Positions 1 to 10,800 of a stretch of 64,000 bases of DNA are shown here, piece by piece. Origin of the DNA: Megaleporinus macrocephalus (taxonomy: Eukaryota > Chordata > Actinopteri > Characiformes > Anostomidae); contig CM038705.1 in NCBI GenBank assembly GCA_021613375.1, positions 10,988,711-11,052,710 of the forward strand, given 5' to 3'. The notes under the pieces were generated by a model, which was not told the DNA's origin, did not search any database, and saw only the letters and a list, made by a program, of their open reading frames with translations. Both the position numbers and the translations under genes were made by a program. Numbering within the stretch: position 1 is the first letter of the stretch; every line of letters begins with the position of its first letter.

Positions 1-244
1 AAACAGCACATAAACCATTTATTGTCGGGAAATACATTGTATATTTTACATGTAAAGTACTATAATGTTTGGAAAAAAGTTAAATGCATGCACAAAAACC
101 CTTTATCAATAATTACAACATACAAAGTGTAGTTCCAGATTTCTCCTGGACGCCCCAGACATTGTATGAATGTATTCAGTTCATTCAGCAGCAATCTTGA
201 TTTAGCTTAATGAAGTACTGAGCAGTCAAAGCAGGTATTAGACG
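1..244. other. Single-copy AT-rich flank, no gene seen
   Basis: AT-rich sequence without an open frame, repeat or motif that I can name. It borders the SINE that starts with a CCATCCATCC run at about 248. Confidence 0.5.
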
Positions 245-560
245 ATCCATCCATCCATTATCTTCCACTTTATCCCGCTAGTTGGGGTCATGGGGGGCTG
301 GAGCCAATCCCAGCATCATCGGGTGAAGGCAGGGTCCATGGACAGGTCGCTCACTCACACGGACACTCACTCACATGCACACTCACATCTACGGGCAATT
401 TAGAGTGACTGATCAACCTAACATTCATGTGTTTGGAATGTGGGAGGAAACCAGAGTACCCGGAGGAAACCCACTCAAGCACGGAGAGACCATACACACT
501 CCACACAGAACAACCCGGACCAGGAATCCAACCCAGATCATCTTACTGTGAGGAGACAGT
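245..560 (-). mobile_element. tRNA-derived SINE with GGATG-type tail (copy 1)
   Basis: Read on the minus strand, this is a SINE. Its tRNA-like head lies near 520-560: GTGTAGTGGTTAGTAC matches a pol III A box, and CTGGGTTGGATTCC is a slightly mutated B box. The body carries the familiar GTTTCCTCCGGGTAC and CAAATTGCCCGTAG-like blocks (complement of 380-480). The tail is a GGATG microsatellite at 245-260. Two more copies lie at 31130-31400 and 48885-49105, both without the head. The head end runs straight into the 20-bp array at 546-1135. The SINE class is well supported; I do not assign a family name. Confidence 0.8.
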
Positions 561-1135
561 ACTAACCACTACACCACCATACTAACCACTACACCATCAT
601 ACTAACCTCTACACCACCGTACTAACCACTACACCACCATACTAACCACTACACCACCATACTAACCACTACACCACCGTGCTGATCACTACACCTCCAT
701 ACTAACCACTACACCACCGTACTAACCACTACACCACCGTACTAACTACTACACCACCATACTAACCACTACACCACCGTACTAACCACTACACCACCGT
801 ACTAACCACTACACCACCATACTAACCACTACACCACCATACTAACCACTACACCACCTTACTAACCACTACACCACCATACTAACCACTACACCACCAT
901 ACTAACCACTACACCACCTTACTAACCACTACACCACCATACTAACCACTACACCACCGTACTAACCACTACACCACCATACTAACCACTACACCACCGT
1001 ACTAACCACTACACCACCATACTAACCACTACACCACCGTACTAACCACTACACCACCATACTAACCACTACACCACCATACTAACCACTACACCACCTT
1101 ACTAACCACTACACCACCGTGCTGAACACTACACT
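546..1135. repeat. 20-bp minisatellite derived from the SINE tRNA-like head
   Basis: About 29 tandem copies of a 20-bp unit, ACTAACCACTACACCACCRT. The period is so regular that each 60-base stretch holds exactly three units. Variants are mostly at the two last bases (AT, GT, TT), with a few ACTAACTACT or GTGCTGATC changes. The complement, AYGGTGGTGTAGTGGTTAGT, is the first 20 bases of the adjacent SINE head and includes its A box. The array therefore looks like an expansion of the SINE 5' end. Confidence 0.9.
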
Positions 1136-1209
1136 ACTTTAAACATTAAACACCAAAGGAAAGAAAAAATTAACAGAAATACTTACAGTAATAACGAAAA
1201 AAAGAAAAG

Positions 1210-1590
1210 CTACAGAATTAAAAATACTACAAAAATAAAACCTAGAAGGATTATACTAATATAGCATTCAGTATAAAAAGTGTAATGAGCCTGATATACA
1301 ATCAACAAATATGGATACGTGTGAAATTTAAAAAGATCTTGTGATGGCCTGGGTCTGTCGATCTGGTCAAAGGAACCTCCTTCAATATAGTCAAAGAAGG
1401 GCCGCCACACCCTATAAAACTTTTTCAATTTATTTCTCAAAACGTATGTCATCTTTTCTAGGGGTATACACTGGTTCATTTCAGAGATCCACGTTTGGAA
1501 ATGTCTCAAGTTTTCAGGTACGAGCAACACTTTAGCTGCAATCAAAGAAGTTCGGTGAGCCTTATAGCACAATCACTTTTCAAGTTAAAA
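1210..1590 (-). pseudogene. LINE ORF2 C-terminal fragment (L1/Tx1-like)
   Basis: A minus-strand frame of 120 codons runs from about 1572 to 1210. The part upstream of residue 65 resembles the C-terminal tail of L1/Tx1-clade ORF2 proteins, which often end in a patch like 'FQTWI...PLEKMTY..RNK...FY..W.PF.DYI'. I see FQTWISEMNQCIPLEKMTYV followed by RNKLKKFYRVWRPFFDYIEG. The rest reads like 3' UTR. No reverse transcriptase domain or endonuclease is present, so this is a 5'-truncated dead copy. Assignment to the clade is from memory of the motif. Confidence 0.6.
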
Positions 1591-1599
1591 TTGTGGTTA

Positions 1600-2322
1600 G
1601 GTGTTTCTAGTCCTGGCCGTAGACGTGAACCAGAGCGGCTGTTTACTCTTTAACTGCTCTAGTGTAATACACACATTAACACAGTACTGTTACACAGAGA
1701 GTCTCACCGGAGCAGACAGAGTGTCCCAGATATTACTCAACTTCCAGCACTCGAGACAAACGTAACTAAAGAAAGAGTAAAGAGAACAGAGCCACTGTGT
1801 TAACAACTATTAACAACCATCTCTCTCTTTCACGTCACATGCTATATCTCTCTCTCGCTCTCTGAGTTCCTCATCCTCCTCAAAGAACCACAATTTTACT
1901 ACAACGTGATAAAAACCCGAGTGTGAAGTGAGGCTCTCTCTGTAACTACAGTAAACATGTCGTCTGTGTGGAAGTATTTTTCTATGCACTTCTTAATAAC
2001 TTGCTAGTTTTGGGTATGAAGAGATGTATGTTACACTCTTTCAGCAGTAATGTGGTCACACTTTTTTTTTTTTTTGGGGGGGGGCAGATAAAATATTTAG
2101 TTTTTTTCTTGTTAAGTCAGTCAATAAATGATGTTCAGTTCAGAAATGTTGTGTTAGTACTAGTGTGACATTTTAGCAGGTAATAAAGCAGAAACTTCTA
2201 GATATCAGCCCAAATAATCGGTCAAAAAAATCTGCCATCATATCGGCCATCGGCTGACCCTGACCTCCAAACATCAACATTGGCATCAGCTATAGAAAAG
2301 CCCATATCGGTCGATCCCTAAA
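1600..2322 (+). mobile_element. hAT element remnant with ZBED-like start codon region
   Basis: The right end (2230-2322) has the repeated 'ATCGG' wording and the terminal ATCGGTCGATCCCTA that hAT elements in fish typically carry. At 1957 an ATG opens MSSVWKYFSMH, which resembles the start of BED-finger hAT transposases (MSSVWxxF). The frame dies after about 15 codons and a T/G homopolymer follows at 2061-2084. The left end was not found, so the start coordinate is approximate. A related element with a similar start (MSVWKLF) lies at 8964-9832. Confidence 0.55.
2061..2084. repeat. T-run followed by G-run
   Basis: Homopolymers of T then G, inside the hAT remnant. Confidence 0.8.
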
Positions 2323-2384
2323 GTGGATGGACAACACGCTAGAAGATGTACTTACGGTAATGCACAATGACAGAAAGGTGTTGT

Positions 2385-2680
2385 TTCTGGTTGCAGTAAT
2401 TGGATGTAAAGTGGACCCCCAAGCACAAATAGCCCAAAGACCCCAAAATATCTAGAAAGTGGACTAAACCTGTCAACTTTAAACAGGAACATTGGAAAGG
2501 ACCGTCCTCTCACTCCGTCATCTGTAGATCATTTCACACCTGAAGATTATCACAGCTATGGGACGTAGGCTTACACGACGACTGGATCTTAAGTCTGACG
2601 CTGTTCAACAATATGGGCGTGTAGGAAACCAGCTAGAAGTTTTCAAGAGCCTCCGTGTACGTGGAGGTAAACCAGGTAAG
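2385..2680 (+). pseudogene. THAP zinc-finger domain remnant, exon-like
   Basis: Across frames that need one or two indels I can read several THAP hallmarks in order: a CC/FW..C.N-like start near 2380-2400, 'KISRKWTKPVNF' near 2448-2480, 'HWKG', a 'VDHFTPEDY' patch at about 2521-2550 (THAP proteins normally have CxxHFxxxDF/Y), and 'LKSDAV' at about 2590, where THAP domains end in an AVPTIF-type motif. A GTAAGC splice-donor-like site follows at 2674. THAP domains bind DNA with one zinc (C2CH). They occur in host factors and in P-element-like transposases. The frame is broken, so it is not functional as read. Which of the two sources applies is unresolved. Confidence 0.45.
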
Positions 2681-2998
2681 CACAGTTACTGAGCCTGCTT
2701 TAGCTGATGTAGCGAACATTAGCTTCACTTGCTAAGTTCGGTGGCTCAAGTTATGCTAAGCTAACGTAGCTGAATTATGAAGATTTATAGAGTCGTATGA
2801 GAGCGAGTTCTACTTTAATCATATTTACAATAATAACTGTACCTCTATATCTGAGTTTAGCTGGTTGCTAGGCTGTTGTCATGAATAATGTTGGTTATTT
2901 AGCTAGATACTGTTTACAATCAGGATGAGCTGCTGTTGTGGGTGTGGTTTGACTAAAAGTATCAGGACTAAGTGATATGGTGGTCTATTTCTACATTA

Positions 2999-3155
2999 CA
3001 GCTCTTTCAGATTCAAATTCAGAAATATCATCAGAATCTGAAGAAGCAGCTCTGGAACATTCTCAGTCCCAGTCAGTCATAATGCTGTTGTACCGCAGCG
3101 CTGTTTACTGTTGTCCACCAGTGATGGCACACGGTGGCGTTCAGGAATTTCAGTA
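2999..3155 (+). pseudogene. Acidic Ser/Glu-rich exon-like frame after a splice-acceptor-like site
   Basis: A pyrimidine stretch and ACAG at 2985-3001 are followed by an open frame reading LSDSNSEISSESEEAALEHS and then QSQSVIMLLYRSAVYCCPP, with a stop at about 3153. It lies 320 bases downstream of the THAP remnant's donor-like site, so it could be the next exon of the same gene or transposon. Low-complexity acidic stretches are common by chance; this is a tentative call. Confidence 0.3.
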
Positions 3156-3560
3156 GTGAGCTCTGGTTCAGACATAAAAGAAGCAAATTTGATAATCAGC
3201 CAATAACTATTCAACAAATGAAGAGTGGTCTCTGACTTCTGCACACTTCTGTAGATTCACTGACCTCTGTTTTGGAAATCCACCTTGTAGTTCCTCATAT
3301 TTCTGTATATCTAGAGACAATGACTCAATTTTGGTCCAGTCTCAACCAGGCAGCGATGCTGATATACTCATGACAACACCACACACTGCCATGCTGGTGT
3401 CAATGCTGTGCTGAGAGTGATCCAAATAATATCTAAACAGTGTGCCTGTGGTCAGAAACTAAAGAATGGGGGCAGCTGATAGTGTGCATGACAACAGATG
3501 GGCTACAGCAGTGTACAAAATACCCCCAGTATTCCAGGCCTTCCATGTTGGCTGGCTAGT
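3150..3560 (-). repeat. Decayed copy of the fold-back repeat seen at 53860-54500
   Basis: Words such as 'CTGTGCTGAGAGTGATCC', 'CCACACACTGCCATGCTGG' and 'ACAGATGGGCTACAG' match, with many changes, the right arm of the long-inverted-repeat element at 53860-54500. Ends are not definable. Confidence 0.4.
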
Positions 3561-3659
3561 CCAGCGTTGGCTGGCTGCTAACTCACTTACCATATCAGCT
3601 TTGGTGGCAACAAGATGTTTGGTTTGACATTCTTCTTCCGGAAATGGTCTTTGGTAGGT

Positions 3660-4240
3660 CTTCCACATGTTAATGTGTGAAGATCTTATAAATATTCACG
3701 CTTTACAGCACATTCTTGGAAAAATTGTTTTTCCAAGTTTTTAATGTGTTGTAAAGTCTTTCAGATGTATTATAGAAATAGTTACAGTTGTTTCTTTATG
3801 AAGGACCAACTGAGTGAGTTTACTACAGCTTACTAGCTAGTAGAGAAAACCAGAAACAGTAGCTTTGGATTGTGGGTAAAGCAGGCAAAACACTTTGCTA
3901 TAGCTCAATTTCTCTTATGGATAGCATCCACCAACATTCAGGGGATCCAAGACCAAAAACAAGAACAAAAACATACTTTACTTTCAATGCAAGTCAATGG
4001 AACCAGAATTTTTTCGAAGCTAATTTGGAGCACTTCTATTGGTCCATTCATCATGAAATTTTCACACAATGTAAACGACTATTGGAGTGTTCAAATGACG
4101 TAGAAAACTCAAAATCGACAAAAATGGAAATACCTATATAAATATATATATATAGAGAGAGAGAGAGAGAGGGAGAGAGAGAGAGAGAGAAGCCAACGCA
4201 AGTCAAAGGAATCTTATTGGTCCATTCATCATGAAACCTT
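3660..4240. other. Intergenic, with a short duplicated segment and GA microsatellite
   Basis: No gene. 'TATTGGTCCATTCATCATGAAA' occurs near 4037 and again near 4217, each followed by a CAAATGAC-containing block (4091 and 4449), so two copies of an unnamed repeat lie head to tail. The second is split by the insertion at 4242-4425. A (GA)n run sits at 4154-4190. Confidence 0.5.
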
Positions 4241-4241
4241 C

Positions 4242-4425
4242 ATACAAGTCAAGTCAAGTCAAGTCAAGTGGGTTTTTATTGTCATTTCAACTACATACAG
4301 AGTACACAGTGAAACGAAACAACGTTCCTCCAGGACCATGGTGCAACATAGACAGTGCATACAAGACACAAGTGCAACACAAACAAACAAGTGCGGACAG
4401 ACAACACAACACAGTAACAGTATAC
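4242..4425 (-). mobile_element. Retroposed element with CAAGT tail, inserted in another repeat
   Basis: Starts with an AAGTC/CAAGT microsatellite (4242-4268), then 'TTTTTATTGTCATTTC' and 'ACAGTGAAACGA', wording I associate with the 3' end of a fish non-LTR element read in antisense. The flanks read ATACAA on both sides (4236-4241 and about 4422-4427), a likely short target duplication inside the unnamed repeat. A related tail lies at 61715-61990. Confidence 0.5.
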
Positions 4426-4519
4426 AATGTAAGTAACAGCGGTTGTGTTCAAATGACATACAAAAATAAAAAAGGATGTACATGTTTTTCTTCGGACAGC
4501 ATGATATAATGTCCCCAAA

Positions 4520-5100
4520 TGCCTGAAACGTTGGCACAGTACTGTCTATTCAAGTTGCCAGCGACTGTACATGTACACAACTGTATACCATACTGTACGT
4601 ACGGCACGCTCAGAGCGTTGTTATGCACTTTTGTTTGGCGCTCTTGCGGTTTGTTATTGGAAAGACGTGAATGAATAATTGCAATGCACCAAAAAATCTG
4701 CAGCAACAACTAGATATGCTAATCGACGCGAGGAAGAAGTCTAATGTCATTAGTGCATTTCTCATTGTAGTTATGTTCAATTTCCATATTTCATTTGCTA
4801 TAATTATGGTATCCGATTTTTCCAATGTGTAATTAGAGACGCAGCTCGTTTTGCCGTTGTTGCCATGGTTTTGGGTTTCTATTCTGATGGGTCATTAGCG
4901 GGTTTAATAGTGTTCTAGTGCAGTGGATGGAGCTGCTCTCTTCAGGACCATTATGTCTTCTGGGAACAGAACGCCAATTCATTTCCCTCTCGGAGCGTAA
5001 TGATCAGATTTGTTTCATTGAAATATATTGAAAGGCCCTAATGTCTGTCTTCAAGTTTTAATGTTAAGAACTGGCAAATGATGCTTCTCTGATGGAGAGA
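4520..5100. other. Repeat-free stretch, candidate conserved non-coding element
   Basis: No open frame and no repeat match within the window. It holds several TAAT/ATTA homeodomain-type cores (for example 4742 TAATGTCATTAG, 4828 TAATTAG) and octamer-like ATGCTAAT at 4714. This composition is common in vertebrate developmental enhancers. The call is inference from composition only. Confidence 0.3.
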
Positions 5101-5615
5101 CTGCATATATGTGTGTGTGTGTCTGTGTGCACAGACACGCCAGTGTGTGGGTGAGTGTGTCAGAGCCTGTGTTTAGTGGAGGTGACTTCATGCAGGTTGA
5201 AATGAGGATAGAAACTGTATCAGGTACTTGGGTCTCACATCAGGATTGTCCTGCTGAATAGATTCTAAGGCAGAGCAGACTTCGGATTTGGACTGTAGGC
5301 TTTGAGTGACCTGAGTTATGTTTATGTTGTTTAAACATTTCATTTAGTCACTACCAACACAATCATGTAATTACTGAAACTGTACCAAATGTATCGGTAG
5401 TGATGAATTTAGTCAATTTTGAATTAGGACATGACTTGAAGACAGAGCTTTGAGCACTTGTACACATCATCATTACATTTTTCATTGAAACATAAAATAT
5501 TTGTAGAAAATATGATCATAATTTTTAATGTTATGCACTGATTTTCAGATTTTGAGTCACATTTACTTTAAAACAATGGGACCTGACTGCTCTCCAAAGC
5601 ATAGCACGTTAAAGG

Positions 5616-5910
5616 TGTCACGAAGTTTATTACGAAACACAAACAAAATATACTAAAGAAAACAAGAAACTATAAACACGGACAAACTGGCAAAGTAACA
5701 AAAGAAAACCAAGAAGTTAAACATTAAACCAAAATCAAGGACCAGGCAACACCTTACTCACTAACATGGAACAGCACACCGCAAGACAAAACACCAAGCC
5801 AAGACTAAGCAGACAGCCAGAGATAAATATAGGAACTAACAATGAACACCTGGGCTTAACAAGGGGGAGACAACACAATCAGGTGAGGGGCGGAGACATG
5901 GCGGGGAACA
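5616..5910 (-). mobile_element. Gypsy-like solo LTR (minus strand)
   Basis: On the minus strand the segment begins TGTTCCCCGCC and ends TTCGTGACA, i.e. TG...CA, with an AATAAA poly(A) signal 15-20 bases before the end. The interior wording (clustered 'CCGCCCCTCACCTG') resembles the LTR at 50215-50573. No internal coding region or primer-binding site flanks it, so it would be a solo LTR. Target duplication was not clear. Confidence 0.5.
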
Positions 5911-5911
5911 T

Positions 5912-6400
5912 AAACACTTGTACTAAAACTTGCAGCTGCGTTTAAACTACGTAAAATGAACTGGAACGTGCAAACTTGAAACAAAAATTCATATTTTTTT
6001 AATTTGTAGAAAAGATTTGCATTTGGAAATCCAGTGTCTCGCAATCTGATTGGTCCAGCTTAAGCTTTCCTATTGGTCCATGAATTAGTCGTCAAAACAG
6101 GGTCAAAGTTCGCAACAGCAGCAAGTTTCACACAAGCAGCAGAGAAGATGATTAGCAGTACTGATTCTCACATTCACAACATTGGATTTACAAATGCAAA
6201 TCTTTTCTACAAATTAAAAAAATATATTTTTATATATTTCAAATATATTTCCATATTTGTACATTTGAGTTATTGTTAACATAACTTTTTGTTTCAAGTT
6301 TGCACATTCCAGTTCATTTGTGGATTAGAATTTTACGTGCATGTAGTGGTTTAAATGCAGCTGCAGGTTTCAGTACATTTGTGACTATTGTTTTACAAAC
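5912..6400. mobile_element. Fold-back element with ~130-bp inverted arms
   Basis: Left arm 5915-6045 and right arm about 6160-6395 are inverted complements. Matching blocks include 'TTGCAGCTGCGTTTAAACTA' against the complement of 'GTTTAAATGCAGCTGCAGG', and 'TTTGTAGAAAAGATTTGCAT' against 'ATGCAAATCTTTTCTACAAA'. Both arms therefore translate to a similar chance peptide on opposite strands. No transposase. Confidence 0.75.
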
Positions 6401-6974
6401 TCAAAATCTTTATGAGCCTATTTTGACTCCATACATATTGGACTTTGGATTTCTGAAACATTTAATTTAGTCACTACAATCATTACTGCAACTACCAATT
6501 GTATTGGTAGTGACAATTTTAGCCCATTTTGAACTAGTACATGACTAGACAACACAGTTTTGAACACATCATAATCATATTTTGCATTAAAACACTAAAA
6601 TGTTTACATATTTCTGGAAAATAAGCATTGCAGTAGTGATAATTTTTAATGGTACACACTGGTTTTAAGACTTATATTTACTTCAAAACAAAGGGACCTA
6701 ATTGCTTACTACATGGCAATGAGGGACAGGGATGCAGTCACATTCCCTGCTCTGAAATGCAGAGGTGGGCCTTTAATAAGGCTGAGCCTACAGACTAAAG
6801 GCAGAGCACATTGTTGAATTTGGATTCGGACTTGAGATTAAAATCGTTTAGCTTTGAGTGACCATGAACCCTAATTATGTTTATGTTGTTAAAAGAAATG
6901 ATTAACCATTCCATTTAGTTACGACTAATATAATCATGTCCTTGCTGAAACTGAACCAAATGTATTGGTAGTGA

Positions 6975-7390
6975 CCAAGGATGGATTAAGGATAGTCCCC
7001 CCCCCCAAACCCACGCTCCTTGTGATCAAGGGCCCTATAATGGTATGCCCTGCTCTTCTCTAGGGCCCCCTTGTAGGGGTTCTCATAACCAGGGCCCTCT
7101 AAAATTATGCCCCCCTCTTTCATAGGACCCCTAATAGCCAGAAGTCAAAGTCAGAGCAGTGCCACAACACCTTGTCCATTTTCATAAGGGGCCCCAAAAG
7201 TATGGCTAGGGGCCCAAAAGCATGCCTAGGGCCCGAAGAGGGTCAAAGTCCCTAAAGGTCAGAGGCTCCTTAAAATGGAAGGTCCTCGGAAATAAAAATA
7301 AATTGTATCATAAATGTTGATATGCATCGCAAAATGATATGGGCCAGGGCCCCCCAGGGCCCGCTGACCTTAAGGGCCCCTGGGCGCTGG
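6975..7390. repeat. GGGCCC-rich insert in the amplified repeat
   Basis: Rich in GGGCCC and GGGGCCC words (about ten) between two blocks of the 0.7-kb repeat, with a C-run at 6999-7010. It looks like a separate insertion, but no clear terminal repeats could be set. Confidence 0.4.
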
Positions 7391-8479
7391 CCCCACGGGA
7401 CCTAACTGCTTACCACATGGCAATAAGGGCCAGGGGTGTGGTCACACTTACTGCTCTAAAATGCAGAGGTGGGCCTACAACAAGGCTCCGCCTACAGACC
7501 AAAGGCAGAGCTCATTTAAATTCAGACTTTAGACTAAAATCTTTCAGCTCTGAGGGACTGTATACCTTAATTATGTTTATGTTGTTAAGACAAATAATTA
7601 AGCATTCAATTAATGACATTACTGAAACTGTATCAAGTGTAGGGATGATTTTAGCTAGTAAATGATTAGATATCATACACATCATCATCACATTTTTCAT
7701 TCTCCCTTCACAGATTAAAAATCTTTGTGTTTCAATGATAAATCTGATAAATCTGTCTTTTAAATGAAAATTGTAGATATTTGGGGTAATGGTCCTCTTG
7801 TGTATTACTGTGTAAGTTAATGCTGTAGGATTTCAATAGAGCCTAATAAATTTCTCGTAAAAATCTAAATTGTAATTTTTTGATTTTACTGTAGAACCTG
7901 AAACTGTACCAAATGTATCGTTAATGACAATTTTAGCTAATTTTGAACTAGTATATGACTAGAAACTAAAGTTGTGCACATTATCATCATATCTTTTATT
8001 AAAACACCAAAACATTTATAGAAATCCAGAAAATACACATTTCAGTATTGACAATTCTTAAAGTTGCACCCTGATTTTCAGACTTTGATGTTTACTTCAA
8101 AACAACAGGACCTAACTCTAAAAAAGATAAATCTAATAAATCTCAGCTTTTGGGGTAAGGGTCCTCTTGTGTATTACTGTGTAAGTTAGTGCTGTGGGAT
8201 TTCAATAGAGCCTAATACATTTCTTGTAAAAATTAAAATGTCTGAATAGTTTTATTTTTGTATTTTTTTATTTTACTGTAGAACTGCAGTTTGCACTGGT
8301 AACGCGTTCTGTCTACATCAGTGGCGACCCATAGCTTCTTGATCTAATAATTCAGCGTGAGCTATAATTGTAACATCTACAGTTTTCCCACTGTCCCTGT
8401 ATGGCACTTTGGGATGTCTATGATCCCAGGAAACACATACTGTGGGCACGTACTCTTCTCACGAAGTGTCGAACCAGAG

Positions 8480-8860
8480 AGACTATAAACGCTGGGTCCT
8501 CCTCCCCAGCCTCGATCCAGCCAGCCAGCAAGTCGCCGGCCAGAGTGTTGCATGTGTCTGTTGGAGCTCCAGTGCTAGCGCTAGCCCGCTAACTGCTCAT
8601 GTAGCCATAAGGTGCTCTGAAATGCAGAGGTGGGCCTAAAATAAGGCTCAGCCTACAGGCTAAAGGCAGAGCATATTTTGGAATTTGTTTATGTTTATGT
8701 TGTTAAAAGAAAGGATTAAACATTCCATTTAGTCACTAGAAAAACAATCTAAACGATGCGTCCTCCTCCCCAGCCTCGATCCAGACAGTCAGCAAGTCGC
8801 CAGCCAGAGTGCCGCATGTGTCTGTTTGAGCTCCAGTGCTAGCGCCTGCCTGAAACATCA
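8480..8860 (+). repeat. Two direct copies of an ~85-bp block
   Basis: 'CCTCCTCCCCAGCCTCGATC' begins at 8497 and again at 8761, each followed by 'CAAGTCGCC', 'GCATGTGTCTG' and 'GAGCTCCAGTGCTAGCGC'. The spacing of about 264 bp is filled by a piece of the 0.7-kb repeat. A chance open frame on each strand crosses it; no function is assigned. Confidence 0.65.
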
Positions 8861-8955
8861 CCAGAAAGCCAGGGTAAATAACACCAGACAGGTCCTCGCT
8901 GCTGTTCTCTGTCCTTTTCACCGTCCTCCTGGCGTTCCACTGCAGAAGGTAGTGG

Positions 8956-9840
8956 GTTATCACTAGAGATAAAAGGATCGATCAGCTATGTATCGGTATC
9001 GGCCAAATTTTAATCGAAATATATGATCGGCCGATATTTCTCCAATTTAGAGCCGATCCCGAGAACCCCCTCCCTGCAATTCCTATCTGAACCACTAGGG
9101 GAAATACACACCCTTTCATTTTCCACAGACTGACTGAAGCAGCGACGTCACAGAAAAGAAATTCGCTGAAAGTAATCATGTCCGTCTGGAAGTTGTTTAT
9201 CGTATGTGACGCAGACTCATCCAGGACGTTTTTAAATTAGTAAAATCAGCGTGTCTCGTTGAGGAACCAAGACAAAGACATTTAACTCTATTAATCTGAT
9301 ACAGCACTGCACACAGCTGAATACAGAGAGTATCAACAAACAGCAGAGCTAGCACGCACAGCTAACACAAAACAAACAACCCAGAACACCATACAGACCA
9401 GATCTGACCGGTACGAACAGAACAGCAGCAACAATTCAAGATCTACATTTAATGATTACAGATTTAGTTTAAACTAACAGAATCTGCGTTTAATGACTGT
9501 ATAAGTTTTGACTGTATTTATTTAATTAGCTTTTTCAGTTTTAAATTAAGAGTCAAAATGTAATGATTGCTGTATTGGAGATATTTGTTTGATTTATTTT
9601 GTTTATTTACTGTTAATTTTGTTAAAAATATGATGCTGTTTTATATGAGCTCGTTAAAAATGGTAATAAACCAGTTTAGATCATGTTTCATGACTTGCTT
9701 GCGCTAATAACTACATGTAGCCCTGCCGTGGCGTATACCCCGCTCTCAATCGGTATCGGCTATCGCCCGATCGTGCTGAAAGGTGATCAGCGATCGGAAT
9801 CAGCCTCAAAAACGCTGATCAGTCCATCACTAGTTATCAC
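8956..9840 (+). mobile_element. hAT element with perfect 8-bp target duplication
   Basis: The element spans 8964-9832 (869 bp). It is flanked by identical 8-bp GTTATCAC at 8956-8963 and 9833-9840. The ends are imperfect inverted repeats: TAGAGATAAAAGGATCGATC against the complement of the right end, TAGTGATGGACTGATCAG. Sub-terminal 'ATCGG' clusters (9000-9050, 9755-9800) are typical of fish hAT elements. Inside, ATG at about 9178 opens MSVWKLFIVCDAD, resembling a BED-type transposase start, and then the frame closes. It is non-autonomous. Confidence 0.88.
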
Positions 9841-10250
9841 AGTATGTTTATTATACTGCACTTCACTAGTGAGTGCGCTGACAGGAACATGCTTGCAAGG
9901 CTGTGACTGAGAGGGCAGAGGCTGTATCAGTAACTAGGCTAACTACTCTAGCTGATGGTCCTAGATAGATTTCTCAAACATCCTAAGCTGACAGGCCAAC
10001 ATCCCATAATGACTAGCCCTCATTAGCATTCAGTGTTGAACCAATTAGCTGTAATTTCAGCTCTTCCGCTGATGTGAACCTCTTTAGCTTCCTTTGGTCA
10101 TCCAGCAGGAAAGCCTAGCGGTTTGCTAGGCCTTCTTCGTGTGTCTCATGGATGCTGAACGATCAAATTTTAACTGAGTACTGAAGTACCTCTGCACATC
10201 CCTTGTTAACGGTTAGCAGCTGCTTAAAGTGTTACTTAGCAACCAGTGGT
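9841..10250. other. Intergenic, no feature recognised
   Basis: No supported gene or repeat. Confidence 0.4.
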
Positions 10251-10254
10251 TAGC

Positions 10255-10800
10255 GGAAGGATACAGCTATGGCGGGAGAAAAAAAAACAAAAAAACGCTG
10301 TTCAACCAGTCAGACGGTGCGGGAGGAGCTGTTTAGTATTCTTTAATGAATAATCAAAAGCCCAGTGGTGTGATAGAGCCTCGTTTGGGCCGAACACGGA
10401 GAGAGAGCGTGGGTCCAGCCGAAAATTGATGCGCCTTCATTTCTTTACCGCGCGCGCTCCTTTCATTCGCCTCGTTTTTATAATCTCCCATGTTGCCTTT
10501 CATCTTTATCTCCTCTCCTCCATCCTTTCATCCATCCTCCCAAACCTTCTGTTCTCCTCATCTCTCTGCTTCTCCTCCATCTGCTTCCTCTTTCTCTCCC
10601 TCTCTCTCGATATTTAGCTTGATTTATTGCTTCTTGTTGGAAGAGCTGGCATTTTAATAACTCAACTTCTTCTCACTAGAACGAGGGAAGGGGGAGCTGG
10701 GGGGAGGTTCGGGCGGGGGTGGTGGGGGAGAAAAAAAACTTTCGTAAGCACAAAACAAATGTGAAAATCTGTTCTTGTCTTTTTTGTAGACACGTCTTCC
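10255..10800. other. Single-copy segment with CpG cluster and pyrimidine-rich tract
   Basis: CpG-bearing words cluster at 10300-10480 (for example GCGCGCGC near 10450), then a CT-rich tract to 10610 and G-rich 10690-10730. The small open frame in the CT tract is low complexity and not credible as a gene. Candidate regulatory sequence by composition only. Confidence 0.3.

Larger units (their letters stand above)
5160..8760 (+). repeat. Locally amplified ~0.7-kb repeat, five or more diverged copies
   Basis: Several blocks recur in the same order and strand: 'AAATGCAGAGGTGGGCCT', 'AAAGGCAGAGC', 'TTATGTTTATGTTGTTAA', 'CTGAAACTGTACCAAATGTA' and 'ACACATCATCATCACAT'. Copies or parts are at about 5260-5590, 6440-6720, 6760-6990, 7395-7700, 7890-8110 and 8610-8755. 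The array is interrupted by an LTR-like segment (5616-5910), a fold-back element (5912-6400) and a GGGCCC-rich insert (6975-7390). No coding potential is evident. Confidence 0.7.

Noticed and set aside
520..560. A tRNA gene at the SINE head
   Set aside because: Only A- and B-box-like parts of a SINE; the cloverleaf cannot be closed and the body is SINE sequence.
1968..2168. Short frame across the T/G run
   Set aside because: Starts inside the hAT remnant and is dominated by homopolymer residues (FFFFFGGG).
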